Below the pieces are notes generated by a model. It ran no database searches. It worked only from the letters and a program-made list of their open reading frames with translations, and was not told the DNA's origin. Positions 7,946 through 16,458 of a stretch of 64,000 bases of DNA are shown one piece after another. Source of the stretch: an uncultured Eubacterium sp. (GTDB lineage Bacteria > Bacillota > Clostridia > Lachnospirales > Lachnospiraceae); the NCBI GenBank assembly GCA_910586225.1, contig CAJUIL010000012.1:31586-95585 (forward strand), read 5' to 3'. A program made the translations under genes and the position numbers. Position 1 is the stretch's first letter; each line of letters starts with the position of its first letter.

Positions 7946-8863
7946 TTACCCATTCCCCAACATCACCTCAATAGACCTCCGCGCCCCTAACATCACATCT
8001 TCTGGAACAACAATCTCTTCCCCGCCAGTCCCCCGCACGCAATGATAAACATCCATCAACGTCGTCAGCTTCATATCCGTACAAATACATTCATTAGACA
8101 ACGCATAAAACCGCTTATCCGGGCAAGCAAACTGCAAATGCTGGACGATGCTGTTTTCAGTTCCGATGAGAAAAGCTTTATCAGCGCTCTTTTTCGCATA
8201 GTCCATAATCCCGGTTGTACTGCCGACATAATCGGCTTGTTTTGTAACCTCTGGCAGACATTCTGGATGCACGAGCAGCTTGGCGTCAGGATGGAGCTTA
8301 CGCTGCTGTTTAACTTGTGCGCCCAAGATAGCGGCATGGGCAGGGCAGCCGCCGTTTACAAGGCGGATATTTTTTTCTGGGACCTGTTGTGCGACCCATG
8401 CGCCTAGGTTGCAGTCTGGAATAAACAGGATGTTTGGATTGTCCAGACCGCGGATAAGCTTTACGGCGGAAGCGGAAGTAACGCATACGTCGCTCAGCGC
8501 TTTTAATTCTGAGGTAGAATTGATGTAGACAGCAACCGCGTAGTCGGGATAGCTTTTTTTCAGCTCTGTAAGCTGGCTGACGCTTATTTGCTGCGCCATA
8601 GGGCATCCGGCCTGCGGGTGGGACAGTAATACTTTTTTCTGAGGAGAAAGGATTTTTACCGTTTCCGCCATAAAGCGGACACCGCACAGCAGCACGGTTT
8701 TTTGGCTGGCAGCCGCGGCCTTTTGGCTGAGTCCGAAAGAATCGCCTACGTAGTCGGCGACCTCCCAGATGTCTTGGCTTTGGTATGCGTGGGCTAGAAT
8801 GCAGATATCGTTTTCTTTTTTCAGTCGCAGGATTTCGTCCTGGAGCGCTCTTGTTGTATACAT
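7946..8863 (-). CDS. nadA: Quinolinate synthase A
   Basis: Start at ATG 8863 (MYTTRALQDEI) with AAAGG 7 nt upstream; the open frame further upstream runs through the promoter and is not used. 305 residues, the usual length. The enzyme condenses iminoaspartate with dihydroxyacetone phosphate to quinolinate using a [4Fe-4S] cluster. The three expected cluster cysteines lie in LLCGVRFMAE, GGCPAHA and NECICTDM, and the HAYQ and HPEC motifs are present. It is divergent from nadB-nadC-niaR and should be under the same NiaR control. Confidence 0.95.
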   Translation of the reverse strand: MYTTRALQDEILRLKKENDICILAHAYQSQDIWEVADYVGDSFGLSQKAAAASQKTVLLCGVRFMAETVKILSPQKKVLLSHPQAGCPMAQQISVSQLTELKKSYPDYAVAVYINSTSELKALSDVCVTSASAVKLIRGLDNPNILFIPDCNLGAWVAQQVPEKNIRLVNGGCPAHAAILGAQVKQQRKLHPDAKLLVHPECLPEVTKQADYVGSTTGIMDYAKKSADKAFLIGTENSIVQHLQFACPDKRFYALSNECICTDMKLTTLMDVYHCVRGTGGEEIVVPEDVMLGARRSIEVMLGNG

Positions 8864-8923
8864 ATTAATGCCTTTCGTGTCGGAGGAACTGAAGTTCCTA
8901 AGGTAGTTTTTCAGGTTGCATTG

Positions 8924-8952
8924 ATTATATATAACGAAGCGGATTCTGTCAA
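8924..8952 (-). promoter_or_regulatory. Sigma-A type promoter of nadA
   Basis: On the minus strand, TTGACA (8952-8947) and TATAAT (8929-8924) are both consensus and exactly 17 nt apart. The -35 box forms the left half of the 11-bp inverted repeat described at 8946-8979. Confidence 0.85.
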
Positions 8953-8990
8953 TATATGCGTTTGTTTTTATATTGACAGGTGTCTTGTCA
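8946..8990. promoter_or_regulatory. Probable NiaR operator region between nadA and nadB
   Basis: Two overlapping dyads. A perfect 11-bp inverted repeat CTGTCAATATA (8946-8956) / TATATTGACAG (8969-8979) is separated by 12 nt. TTGACAGGTGTCTTGTCA (8973-8990) itself contains a TGACA...TGTCA dyad and a GACAGGTGTC core. It overlaps the -35 boxes of both divergent promoters, where a nicotinate-responsive repressor would block both. The assignment to NiaR rests on the niaR gene at the end of the operon and on similarity to remembered NiaR sites. Confidence 0.65.
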
Positions 8991-9013
8991 GATATATGGC
9001 ACTGTGATATAAT
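8985..9013 (+). promoter_or_regulatory. Sigma-A type promoter of nadBC-niaR
   Basis: TTGTCA (8985-8990) and TATAAT (9008-9013) are spaced by 17 nt. Transcription would begin near 9020, which rules out the TTG at 9025 as the nadB start and supports the ATG at 9046. Confidence 0.8.
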
Positions 9014-9045
9014 CGGATGCATATTTGAGAAAGAGAAGGCTGTTT

Positions 9046-10341
9046 ATGAAAACGGATATTTTAATTGCAGGGAGCGGCTGCAGCGGCTTATTTTGCGCGC
9101 TGCAGCTGCCGGAGGATATGCAGGTTACGGTAATTACAAAATCAGATCTGGAAAGCAGCGATTCGTTTCTGGCGCAGGGCGGCATCTGTATGCTCAGGGA
9201 TGAGGCTGATTATGCCGATTACTTGGAAGATACGATGAGGGCCGGACATTATGAAAATGATAAGGTTTCGGTAGAGCTTATGATCCGCTCTTCAAGGCAG
9301 ATCATTCAGGAATTGCTTGCGATGGGCGTGGATTTCCAGCGGGATGAGAAAGGGGAGCTTGCTTTTACAAGGGAAGGTGCGCATTCGAATCACAGGATTT
9401 TGTTTCATAAGGATATTACTGGCAGGGAGATTACGGGGAAGCTGCTGGAGCAGGCGAAGCGGCGGCCGAATATACAACTGCTGGAGTATACGACGCTGTT
9501 GGATCTTATATGCAAAGACGGTGGGTGCTGCGGAGCGGTAGTGAAAAAAGCGAATGGTACGTTGGAGCAGATAGATGCGCTGTTTACCGTACTGGCGACC
9601 GGAGGTATCGGCGGGCTGTATAAGCATTCTACCAACTTTCGGCATTTGACGGGCGATGCGGTTGGGATCGCGCTGCGGCATGGGATTGCGCTGCGGGATA
9701 TTCGTTACATTCAGATTCATCCGACGACGCTTCATACACAAGATGAGCAGGAACGCAGCTTTTTGATCTCAGAATCGGTGCGTGGAGAAGGTGCAAGACT
9801 GTATGATAAGCATATGCAGCGTTTTGTAAATGAGCTGCTGCCGCGCGATGAGCTGACGGCTGCGATATTGGCGCAGATGGAAAAAGACCGGACGCAGTTT
9901 GTATGGGAGGATTTGCGGACGATTCCGGAAACAGAGTTAAACATTCATTTTCCGAATATAGTTGCGCACTGTGCGGCTATGGGGTATGATGTTACAAAAG
10001 AATGCATTCCGGTTGTACCAGCCCAGCATTATTTTATGGGCGGGATCCGGATCGATCATGACGGCCGCACTTCAATGAAACAACTGTATGCGGTTGGGGA
10101 AACTGCCTGCAATGGCGTGCATGGGAAAAATCGCTTGGCAAGCAATTCGCTGCTGGAAAGCCTTGTATTTGCAAAGCGGGCAGCGCAGGACATGACGGCT
10201 TGCGCAAAGAAAGCGGGAAGTAAAGATATCCTGCCTGCCAGAGTGGATCTGGAGGCATATCGGGACAGCGACGGACTGCAGGAAGCATACCGGAACGCGG
10301 TCCTGCGGGAGATAGGAAAAGACTACGGCTGCAATACATAA
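9046..10341 (+). CDS. nadB: L-aspartate oxidase
   Basis: Start at ATG 9046, preceded by GAGAAGG. 431 residues: an FAD-binding N-terminus ILIAGSGCSGLF, the succinate dehydrogenase/aspartate oxidase signature SSDSFLAQGGI, active-site region HPTT and GEGARL, and GRTSMKQLYAVGETACNGVHGKNRLASNSLLES. It oxidises L-aspartate to iminoaspartate for NadA. The length is about 100 residues shorter than the E. coli enzyme because the C-terminal helical domain is reduced; shorter forms are, as I recall, usual in clostridia. First gene of the nadB-nadC-niaR unit. Confidence 0.93.
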   Translation: MKTDILIAGSGCSGLFCALQLPEDMQVTVITKSDLESSDSFLAQGGICMLRDEADYADYLEDTMRAGHYENDKVSVELMIRSSRQIIQELLAMGVDFQRDEKGELAFTREGAHSNHRILFHKDITGREITGKLLEQAKRRPNIQLLEYTTLLDLICKDGGCCGAVVKKANGTLEQIDALFTVLATGGIGGLYKHSTNFRHLTGDAVGIALRHGIALRDIRYIQIHPTTLHTQDEQERSFLISESVRGEGARLYDKHMQRFVNELLPRDELTAAILAQMEKDRTQFVWEDLRTIPETELNIHFPNIVAHCAAMGYDVTKECIPVVPAQHYFMGGIRIDHDGRTSMKQLYAVGETACNGVHGKNRLASNSLLESLVFAKRAAQDMTACAKKAGSKDILPARVDLEAYRDSDGLQEAYRNAVLREIGKDYGCNT

Positions 10342-10344
10342 GAA

Positions 10345-10362
10345 GCATCTTGATAAAGATGC
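10345..10362 (+). other. Intercistronic hairpin between nadB and nadC
   Basis: GCATCTT (10345-10351) and AAGATGC (10356-10362) pair around GATA. There is no T-run, so it is more likely a processing or stability element than a terminator. Confidence 0.4.
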
Positions 10363-10415
10363 AGCTGTAACTGGGAAGGTTGATAAAAACAGGTGATCAA
10401 GAAAGGAAAAAAGCG

Positions 10416-11282
10416 ATGTTTGATATGGCAACAATGAAGCTGGATGTAGACCCATTAATCTTAAGCGCGTTAAAGGAGGATATTACAAGCGGTGATGTAT
10501 CGACCAATAGTGTAATGCCGGATGCGCAGGAAGGCGAAGCGGATCTGATCTGTAAGCAGGATGGGACAATCTGTGGGCTGCAGGTTTTTGAGCGGGTATT
10601 TACGCTATTGGATGAAAATGTCAAGGCGGAATTTTTTGTAAAAGATGGCGACGCGGTCAGCAGCGGTCAGCTGATAGGCAAAATCCGCGGCGATATCCGA
10701 ACGCTGCTTTGCGGTGAGCGGACGGCGTTAAATTATCTGCAGCGGATGAGCGGGATCGCGACTTATACGCATTCTGTTGCCAGCCTGCTGACAGGGACGG
10801 GGATCCAACTGCTGGATACCAGAAAAACCTCGCCAAATAACCGTATTTTTGAAAAATATGCAGTACGTACAGGCGGCGGACATAATCACAGATATAATCT
10901 GTCGGACGGCGTATTATTGAAGGACAACCATATCGGCGCTGCAGGAAGCGTGCAGAAGGCTGTGCGTATGGCGAGAGCGTATGCCCCGTTCGTGCGCAAG
11001 ATCGAGGTAGAGGTGGAAAACTTGGATATGGTAAAGGAGGCGGTACAGGCAGGAGCAGATATTATTATGCTGGATAATATGACACATGAGCAGATGAAGG
11101 AAGCGGTTGATTTTATTGCGGGAAGGGCACAGGTCGAGGTATCCGGAAATGTGACAAAAGAAAATATTGCAGCGCTGGCGGATCTGGGGGCCGATTATAT
11201 TTCCAGCGGCGCTCTGACGCATTCCGCTCCGATCTTGGATCTTTCGCTAAAAAATCTGCACACTGTCAGCGGGAGTTGCTGA
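10416..11282 (+). CDS. nadC: Nicotinate-nucleotide pyrophosphorylase (carboxylating)
   Basis: Start at ATG 10416 with AAAGGA about 6-8 nt before it; the longer TTG frame starts inside the ribosome site. 288 residues. It converts quinolinate plus PRPP to nicotinate mononucleotide. Diagnostic blocks: LKEDITSGDVST, NYLQRMSGIAT, LDTRKTSP, RTGGGHNHRYNLSDGVLLKDNHI, and the C-terminal barrel strands VEVENLDM, IMLDNM and VSGNV. Middle gene of the NAD operon. Confidence 0.95.
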   Translation: MFDMATMKLDVDPLILSALKEDITSGDVSTNSVMPDAQEGEADLICKQDGTICGLQVFERVFTLLDENVKAEFFVKDGDAVSSGQLIGKIRGDIRTLLCGERTALNYLQRMSGIATYTHSVASLLTGTGIQLLDTRKTSPNNRIFEKYAVRTGGGHNHRYNLSDGVLLKDNHIGAAGSVQKAVRMARAYAPFVRKIEVEVENLDMVKEAVQAGADIIMLDNMTHEQMKEAVDFIAGRAQVEVSGNVTKENIAALADLGADYISSGALTHSAPILDLSLKNLHTVSGSC

Positions 11283-11373
11283 GCTGCTGCGGATGTAAGG
11301 GATCTGCAGCACTAACAAATATAGGGAAGCAACGAAAAAAGGGCGGTTCTCAGGCAGAAAGGAGAGACAGCAG

Positions 11374-11937
11374 ATGAATGGAGAACAGCGCAGAAAACAG
11401 CTGCTTTCGCTGCTGGAAAGCAGTAAAACGCCGATTGCAGGATCCGTACTGGCGCAGCAGCTTCGGGTCAGCAGGCAGGTGATCGTACAAGATATCGCGC
11501 TGCTGCGGGCGAATGGGGCGGATATCTTATCTGCCAGCCGGGGGTATCTGATGCTGGAGACAACGCAGGAGGCCAGCCGGGTATTCAAGGTGCTGCATTC
11601 AGATGCACAGACGGAGGAGGAGCTGACGCTTATTGTGGATATGGGCGGAAAAGTACGGGATGTGTTTATTTACCATAAGGCATATGGGGTAGTGCGTGCG
11701 GATATGAAAATACGCTCGCGCAAGGATGTACGGGATTTTATGGAAACAATACGGTCTGGAAAATCCAGCCTCTTGAAAAACACAACCTCTGGTTATCATT
11801 ATCATACGGTATGCGCAGAGGATGAGCAGACGCTGGACGCAATCCAAGATGAGCTTTTGCGTCAGGGGCTTCTGGCACCGCTGCAGGAGGATGAACCAGT
11901 AGATTTCCGGCACAGCTGCGGGAGGGTAAGCCGGTAG
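11374..11937 (+). CDS. niaR: NiaR-type transcriptional repressor of NAD biosynthesis
   Basis: 187 residues. An N-terminal winged helix (HTH_11 type, LAQQLRVSRQVIVQDIALLR) is followed by a 3H domain with histidines in VLHSDAQTEEEL, YHKAYG and YHYHTVCAEDE. This architecture is that of NiaR (YrxA), which represses nad genes when nicotinate is bound. AAAGGAG lies 8 nt before the ATG. Its place after nadC makes the operon self-regulated through the site at 8946-8990. The last residues (RHSCGRVSR) look less conserved than the rest. Confidence 0.88.
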   Translation: MNGEQRRKQLLSLLESSKTPIAGSVLAQQLRVSRQVIVQDIALLRANGADILSASRGYLMLETTQEASRVFKVLHSDAQTEEELTLIVDMGGKVRDVFIYHKAYGVVRADMKIRSRKDVRDFMETIRSGKSSLLKNTTSGYHYHTVCAEDEQTLDAIQDELLRQGLLAPLQEDEPVDFRHSCGRVSR

Positions 11938-11973
11938 ATTTCTGGTGCCGGACGGGCTGTCAGCACGCTTGGC

Positions 11974-12873
11974 ATGGCAGCGTCATATAATAGCGAAAAG
12001 GCAGACGGGAATGGAAGTAACGGAATGAAAATCGGCTATATATCCCGCATGGACCGCTCTTATATGCACGCACTGGCGCTTCCGCTGCGGCAGGATTCAA
12101 AATATATCGTGTTCAGCGATTGTCATCGCGGAGATGGAAGGGCGGACGACAATTTTTTGAAAAATGAGCTGATGTATCTGGCTGCGCTTCGGTATTATTA
12201 CAAAAATGGCTATACGTATATAGAGCTTGGCGACGGCGACGAATTGTGGGAAAACAGATCGATGGAAAAAATAAAAGAAATGCATCCGCACAGCTTTGCG
12301 ATGATTGAAAAGTTCAGGAAGGAAGATCGATTTTATCCGGTATACGGCAATCATGATATGGTAAAAAAGGAAACTGCTTATTCCAAAAAGCATTTGGGCG
12401 GGCCGTGTTATCAGGGGATACTGCTGGAGGATCCGCAGAAGAAGCTATTTCTGACGCACGGGCATCAAGCAGATGTGATGAACAGTACGTTTTGGAAAGT
12501 AAACCGCTTCTTGGTGCGCTATTTGTGGAAGGGACTGGAGCTGCTCGGCGTGCCCGACCCAACCAGCGCGGCGAAAAATAACACGCACAAGGAGCGTACG
12601 GAAAAACGATTGACGGAATGGGCTGCGCAAAATGATGTGATATTGATCACAGGCCATACGCACCGTCCGATGGCGGGGACGAAGGAGTCGCCGTATTTTA
12701 ATACGGGCAGCTGCGTGCATCCTGCCGGAATTACTGGAATGGAAATCGAGCACCGCTGTATGACGCTTGTGAAATGGTCGCTTGGAACAGACGGCGCGCA
12801 GGCGGTTTATGTGAGGCGGGAAGCGCTTGGCAAAAAAGTGTGCATTGACGCGCATAGTTTAAACAACCTGTAA
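11974..12873 (+). CDS. Calcineurin-like metallophosphoesterase
   Basis: 299 residues from the first ATG; ATG 12025 (MKIGYIS) with GGAAG upstream is an equally good start. All five metallophosphoesterase motifs are visible: FSDCHRGDGRADD, LGDGDELWE, YGNHDM, LTHGHQAD and TGHTHRP. The NFLKN segment after motif I and the helical mid-part resemble UDP-2,3-diacylglucosamine hydrolase-like phosphoesterases in shape, but no lipid A pathway is expected here, so the substrate is unknown. It lies 36 bp behind niaR and may be read through with the NAD operon. Confidence 0.85.
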   Translation: MAASYNSEKADGNGSNGMKIGYISRMDRSYMHALALPLRQDSKYIVFSDCHRGDGRADDNFLKNELMYLAALRYYYKNGYTYIELGDGDELWENRSMEKIKEMHPHSFAMIEKFRKEDRFYPVYGNHDMVKKETAYSKKHLGGPCYQGILLEDPQKKLFLTHGHQADVMNSTFWKVNRFLVRYLWKGLELLGVPDPTSAAKNNTHKERTEKRLTEWAAQNDVILITGHTHRPMAGTKESPYFNTGSCVHPAGITGMEIEHRCMTLVKWSLGTDGAQAVYVRREALGKKVCIDAHSLNNL

Positions 12874-12918
12874 GGGGAGAAAATGAGACGGTGCATGGAC
12901 GCACGCTGGAGCTGTATA

Positions 12919-13410
12919 TTACAATACTTTTTGATAAGCGATGCGTGGACTTTTATCCGCCACATAAATCCTGCCGCATTTTTGAAATCCGTTTGCTGCA
13001 AGAAGATGCTGCATAGCATAGTTTTCCTCGTGGGTATCGATGCGGATATTTGCTGCTTTGGATTCGCAGAATGCAAGGCAGCAGCGGAAAACTCCTTTTT
13101 TTTCACCGCTCCCGGCGATACGGTGGATGGTTCCGTATAGGTCGTCGTTAAGCCAAGAGCCGTTTTCAATATATTCGTAAGTCGGGTCTTTGCCGATTAT
13201 AAAGGCAAAAACGCCAAAAATAGCAGGGCTGTCGGTATCAGTGATAACATAGCTGTACCCGTTTTTTATGTCGTTTTTTATTGTTTCCTCTGATGGATTG
13301 GTGCTGCCCCACTGATTCGGATTGCCGGAAAGACGCATTTGTTCTCTTGCATGGGCGTAGATAGATATTATTTTTGAGAAATCGTTGGGGGTGGCTTTTC
13401 GTATGGTCAT
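12919..13410 (-). CDS. GNAT-family N-acetyltransferase
   Basis: Start at ATG 13410 (MTIRKATPNDF) with a clear AAAAGGAG upstream. 163 residues. The start IRKATPNDFSKIISIYAHAREQM, the NQWG motif, and the later IRIDTHEENYAMQHLLAANGFQKCG segment (acetyl-CoA binding plus beta-6/beta-7) are typical of a clostridial GNAT group. The acceptor is unknown. It converges with the phosphoesterase gene. Confidence 0.85.
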   Translation of the reverse strand: MTIRKATPNDFSKIISIYAHAREQMRLSGNPNQWGSTNPSEETIKNDIKNGYSYVITDTDSPAIFGVFAFIIGKDPTYEYIENGSWLNDDLYGTIHRIAGSGEKKGVFRCCLAFCESKAANIRIDTHEENYAMQHLLAANGFQKCGRIYVADKSPRIAYQKVL

Positions 13411-14247
13411 ATGGGAAGCTCCTTTTTTATTTTTGTCAATTATATCAAAGACAGATACGGAGTTCAATTCGAATTAGGAGGAAAATGTATTTCGCAATGC
13501 TTCGATTGTATGATAGTATTTGGTCGTTTTCTGCATAAAAGGTTCATTTTCTGCAAGCCCTCTTGAATATTATACGTTATTTGTTATGCTTATAGCAGAT
13601 ACAGGTAGCTATGATTGCAAAGATGAAATCATAATAATGAGGTTAGAAGAAAATTAGTATATATTGTATTGGTCGTTTGATAATCTGGGTTAATCATTAA
13701 TTAAATTTTGATTTACAGGTAGAAAGTCATATCGGTAAATGTAACGATTGATGATAACACTGTAAATGGAAAGAAGTAATGTTGACCAGATTACCAAGTG
13801 GTCAGAACTTAGGAACAGAGTTTCTTAACGGGGCTAGAATGGCTGTTTTGAAATAAATCTATTTAAATAATTTTCTTTTTATTAGAATACTGAGCAATTT
13901 TTGTAATTGTATCTTCTAAAATCTAAATATATGTGATAATAAAGTAGGAGGGGTTTATCATCAGTTAAATCCGGGTGGTGACGGTTGGACTGCATCAAAA
14001 TTTACTGGTGCTACAAGTGGAGATTTTGATTTTTCGGGTTATAATATTGCGGCAAAACAACCGTGGCAGTTTAGGTATTCGCAGACAGCTCTTAAAAGTA
14101 CAAAAATGAGCCGTGTGCAAATAAGAATTTATTGGGATTATGACATAAAGTATACCAATTACGAATTATTCAAATAAGAGGTGTTAATATCTATGGCAAT
14201 GCTATGAGAATTGCTTTGCCATAGGTTATTGTGGAAAGGAGCGGTAT
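13411..14247. other. AT-rich intergenic island edge with gene remnant
   Basis: About 840 bp clearly richer in A/T than the flanks. It contains a 17-codon frame behind a perfect AGGAGG (13485-13538), an inverted repeat TGACCA/TGGTCA near 13783-13804, and the remnant coding segment at about 13960-14177. No complete gene could be supported. It looks like decayed or acquired DNA. Confidence 0.6.
13950..14177 (+). pseudogene. C-terminal remnant of an unrecognised protein
   Basis: An open frame runs from a stop near 13920 to TAA at about 14177 and encodes about 70 residues with clear protein character (HQLNPGGDGWTASKFTGAT ... QIRIYWDYDIKYTNYELFK) but no start codon before an internal Met. An AGGAGG stands directly before it with no ATG, GTG or TTG at the right distance. 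The best reading is a truncated gene whose 5' part is gone. The family was not recognised. It precedes the DUF4885-like gene on the same strand and may be part of its former operon. Confidence 0.45.
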
Positions 14248-15651
14248 ATGCAAGTTAATTATGATGCTTATGCCTATTCAACGGAAGTAAATCTAAATAA
14301 TAGGAAAAGTGCAGCAGCAAATAGAAATGTGCGAAAAAATGATGATAATGATTTGTCTTATAAACAAGTAGAGTCGGAATATACGAATTATACAAAAGAA
14401 GCTCTTGTGAAAGATACTGTACAAGAGCAAACATCATTTCCAAGTTTTCATGTGTTATCTAAATATGAAAAATATTTCAAGGCTTTAAACGAACATTATT
14501 CAAAGGTAAACGAGGAAAATAAAAAGTTTGCCAATCCTGAAAAGCATATTGTTGATAAATATTTCAATAAAAACTCCCCTTATTATGTAAAAGGCTTAAC
14601 GCAAAAGGAGCGTGATATTTGTGCAACAGCGGAACAACGTGTTTTGATGGGAATGCAGCCTGATTTATGTGGTCTTGATCCAGTTATTCGGGAAAATTTT
14701 GATGGATGCAATATTTTTGTGATGGATATGGAATGGAATCAGGAAATTCGAGATGAAATGAATAGTGCTATAAATCAGGCATTTGAAAAAAATGGGATTG
14801 TAATTCCCAAAGATGCTGCTTTAAGATTGACGGTTGATCCATATGATTTCTTCATTCATGCAGCTGGAGTAAACGAGGAATTGGCAAAAAGGATAGAGGC
14901 AGCATTAAATCAAGGCAAAAATGGTTACTATTTATATAATCATATTTCTTTTTGCAATCCGGTGAATTATGGTGTTGAAGACCCATATCAATACATACAA
15001 GGTGATAAAGAAAAGATGGTGGTTTATCATTTTGTAAATCGGTTGACAGGATATGATATAAGAGAATTGGAAAACAGAGATGGAAAGTTTTATACTCCTG
15101 ATGGAAAAGATTTGTGGGAAGTATTGAAAGACAAATATAATAAACTGGTAGCAGATGGTAATGCAGATGCTTCCGTACTAAAGGAATATGAGGCTGCATA
15201 CCAGAGAATTGCTAAAGCAGGTTGGAACCGGACAACAGATTGCAACTTAATGATTGACTACAAAGACAGTTCACTATGTGATATTGATACATCTTATGGA
15301 TATGGTCCAGGACAGACTGCATGGCAGGGCAGGGTGAAAAGTTGGTATGAGGGAATACAAAAAGAATATTTGCGTGAACGTGATGAAGAATTGAAACGAG
15401 AAGAAAATACTCTGACAAAATTTGAAGTGGCGGTAAAAGAAACTGAGGATATGATGGAGAGGATGTTTGGAGAGGGACGTATGTCTACCTTACAGAGTGA
15501 AGAAACTCAATTAATTTCACCCAATCTTTCTGAACTCCAAAAGTTGTTGGACCGCTTACAGAAAGATGGAATGATCGTCCATCTTACGAATAGGGTGCTT
15601 AATCTTGGGGGAGAATTAAAAACAATTCAAAGTTTTGATTGCAGAGCATAA
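14248..15651 (+). CDS. Uncharacterised DUF4885-like protein
   Basis: 467 residues, no signal peptide and no membrane segment. A Tyr/Asn-rich N-terminal 50 residues (NYDAYAYSTE...) is followed by a globular region with YYVKGLTQKERDICATAEQR, CGLDPVIRENFDGCNIF, LRLTVDPYDFF and a C-terminal helical, charged part ending near IQSFDCRA. It resembles what I recall of the DUF4885 family from Bacillus and clostridia; function unknown. The ribosome site is GGAAAGGAG. Codon use is much more A/T-rich than in flanking genes, which fits horizontal acquisition. A terminator follows at 15698. Confidence 0.65.
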   Translation: MQVNYDAYAYSTEVNLNNRKSAAANRNVRKNDDNDLSYKQVESEYTNYTKEALVKDTVQEQTSFPSFHVLSKYEKYFKALNEHYSKVNEENKKFANPEKHIVDKYFNKNSPYYVKGLTQKERDICATAEQRVLMGMQPDLCGLDPVIRENFDGCNIFVMDMEWNQEIRDEMNSAINQAFEKNGIVIPKDAALRLTVDPYDFFIHAAGVNEELAKRIEAALNQGKNGYYLYNHISFCNPVNYGVEDPYQYIQGDKEKMVVYHFVNRLTGYDIRELENRDGKFYTPDGKDLWEVLKDKYNKLVADGNADASVLKEYEAAYQRIAKAGWNRTTDCNLMIDYKDSSLCDIDTSYGYGPGQTAWQGRVKSWYEGIQKEYLRERDEELKREENTLTKFEVAVKETEDMMERMFGEGRMSTLQSEETQLISPNLSELQKLLDRLQKDGMIVHLTNRVLNLGGELKTIQSFDCRA

Positions 15652-15697
15652 AGGTTGACGGTTGCAGGAATCGTATTGTTTTTGGCGCTTAAAAATG

Positions 15698-15726
15698 AAA
15701 AAGGACAGCCAAAACTGTCCTTTTTT
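15698..15726 (+). terminator. Rho-independent terminator after the DUF4885-like gene
   Basis: AAAAAGGACAG (15698-15708) pairs with CTGTCCTTTTT (15715-15725) around CCAAAA; six T follow on the plus strand and A-rich sequence on the other side allows it to serve the convergent coat gene too. Confidence 0.88.
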
Positions 15727-15748
15727 CGCCAGCAGCTCTTTCCAGCAG

Positions 15749-16207
15749 CTACGCCATCCCATTCACTGTTTTATATTTATACAGCATTTCCGCATGGTTC
15801 TGCTCTTCGATCTGAATATCCGCCAGCAGCTTTCGCAAGCTTGGCTCAGAAAACTTAAATACGTTGGAGTTGTATTCAGAAGAAACCATTTTCTCTGTAC
15901 CAATGCAGTCAGTAGCCAAAAAGCAGTCGTTTTTCTTGTCCTCGTTGTCTGTCATGGAGTTGTAGGTCGCCTGCGGGCTATAAGCTTTACCGGAACGGTC
16001 ATTGCAGTTGCAGGTTGGGACGTTGCCGGAAAGCACCTTGCCGAGTGATTCGTAATGTTCTTTTTCTTCTTTTTCCAGGTTTTGGAAGAGGTCTTTTAAG
16101 ACAGTGTCTTTTGCTTCCTTGCCGTATCTGTTGTACTTTTCAATGCAGCTTTGCTCTTGTGTCTGAAGGTCTTTGATCGCGGTTGTTTCTTTTTCTGTTA
16201 AAATCAT
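15749..16207 (-). CDS. CotF-like spore coat protein (ferritin-like)
   Basis: 152 residues. It opens MILTEKETTAIKDLQTQEQSCIEKY, contains the second helix pair LFQNLEKEEKEHYESL, a central Cys/Asn/Asp-rich loop with CNCND and DCFLATDC, and ends in IQIEEQNHAEMLYKYK. This two-part ferritin-like pattern is that of the coat F domain family, found on spores of bacilli and clostridia. AGAGGT precedes the ATG. It implies a spore-forming host and would be expected under a late sporulation sigma factor; no such promoter was identified with confidence. Confidence 0.8.
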   Translation of the reverse strand: MILTEKETTAIKDLQTQEQSCIEKYNRYGKEAKDTVLKDLFQNLEKEEKEHYESLGKVLSGNVPTCNCNDRSGKAYSPQATYNSMTDNEDKKNDCFLATDCIGTEKMVSSEYNSNVFKFSEPSLRKLLADIQIEEQNHAEMLYKYKTVNGMA

Positions 16208-16458
16208 GTTTCGTACCTCTTTCTTAAAATGACTGTTTTTACAGGACGTATTATGTGCAGACAGCAGGTTTTTATACTCGCTGAAAAGAGAAATTTCTTG
16301 GAACGCAAGATTAATGCAAGGTTTTCCTTTCTTCGATCGTGTTACTTTTAAAGAAACAATTTATGGCTGGCATTTTTTCGGAATCTGTTTTATACTAAAA
16401 ATACGGAAAAGCCAGGCATAATAAAAAAACAGCAATGATGAAGAAGGGAGAGTTCATT

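Noticed and set aside
13485..13538. 17-codon peptide gene behind a perfect AGGAGG
   Set aside because: Too short and featureless to call a gene; it lies in decayed AT-rich DNA. Recorded in the region description only.
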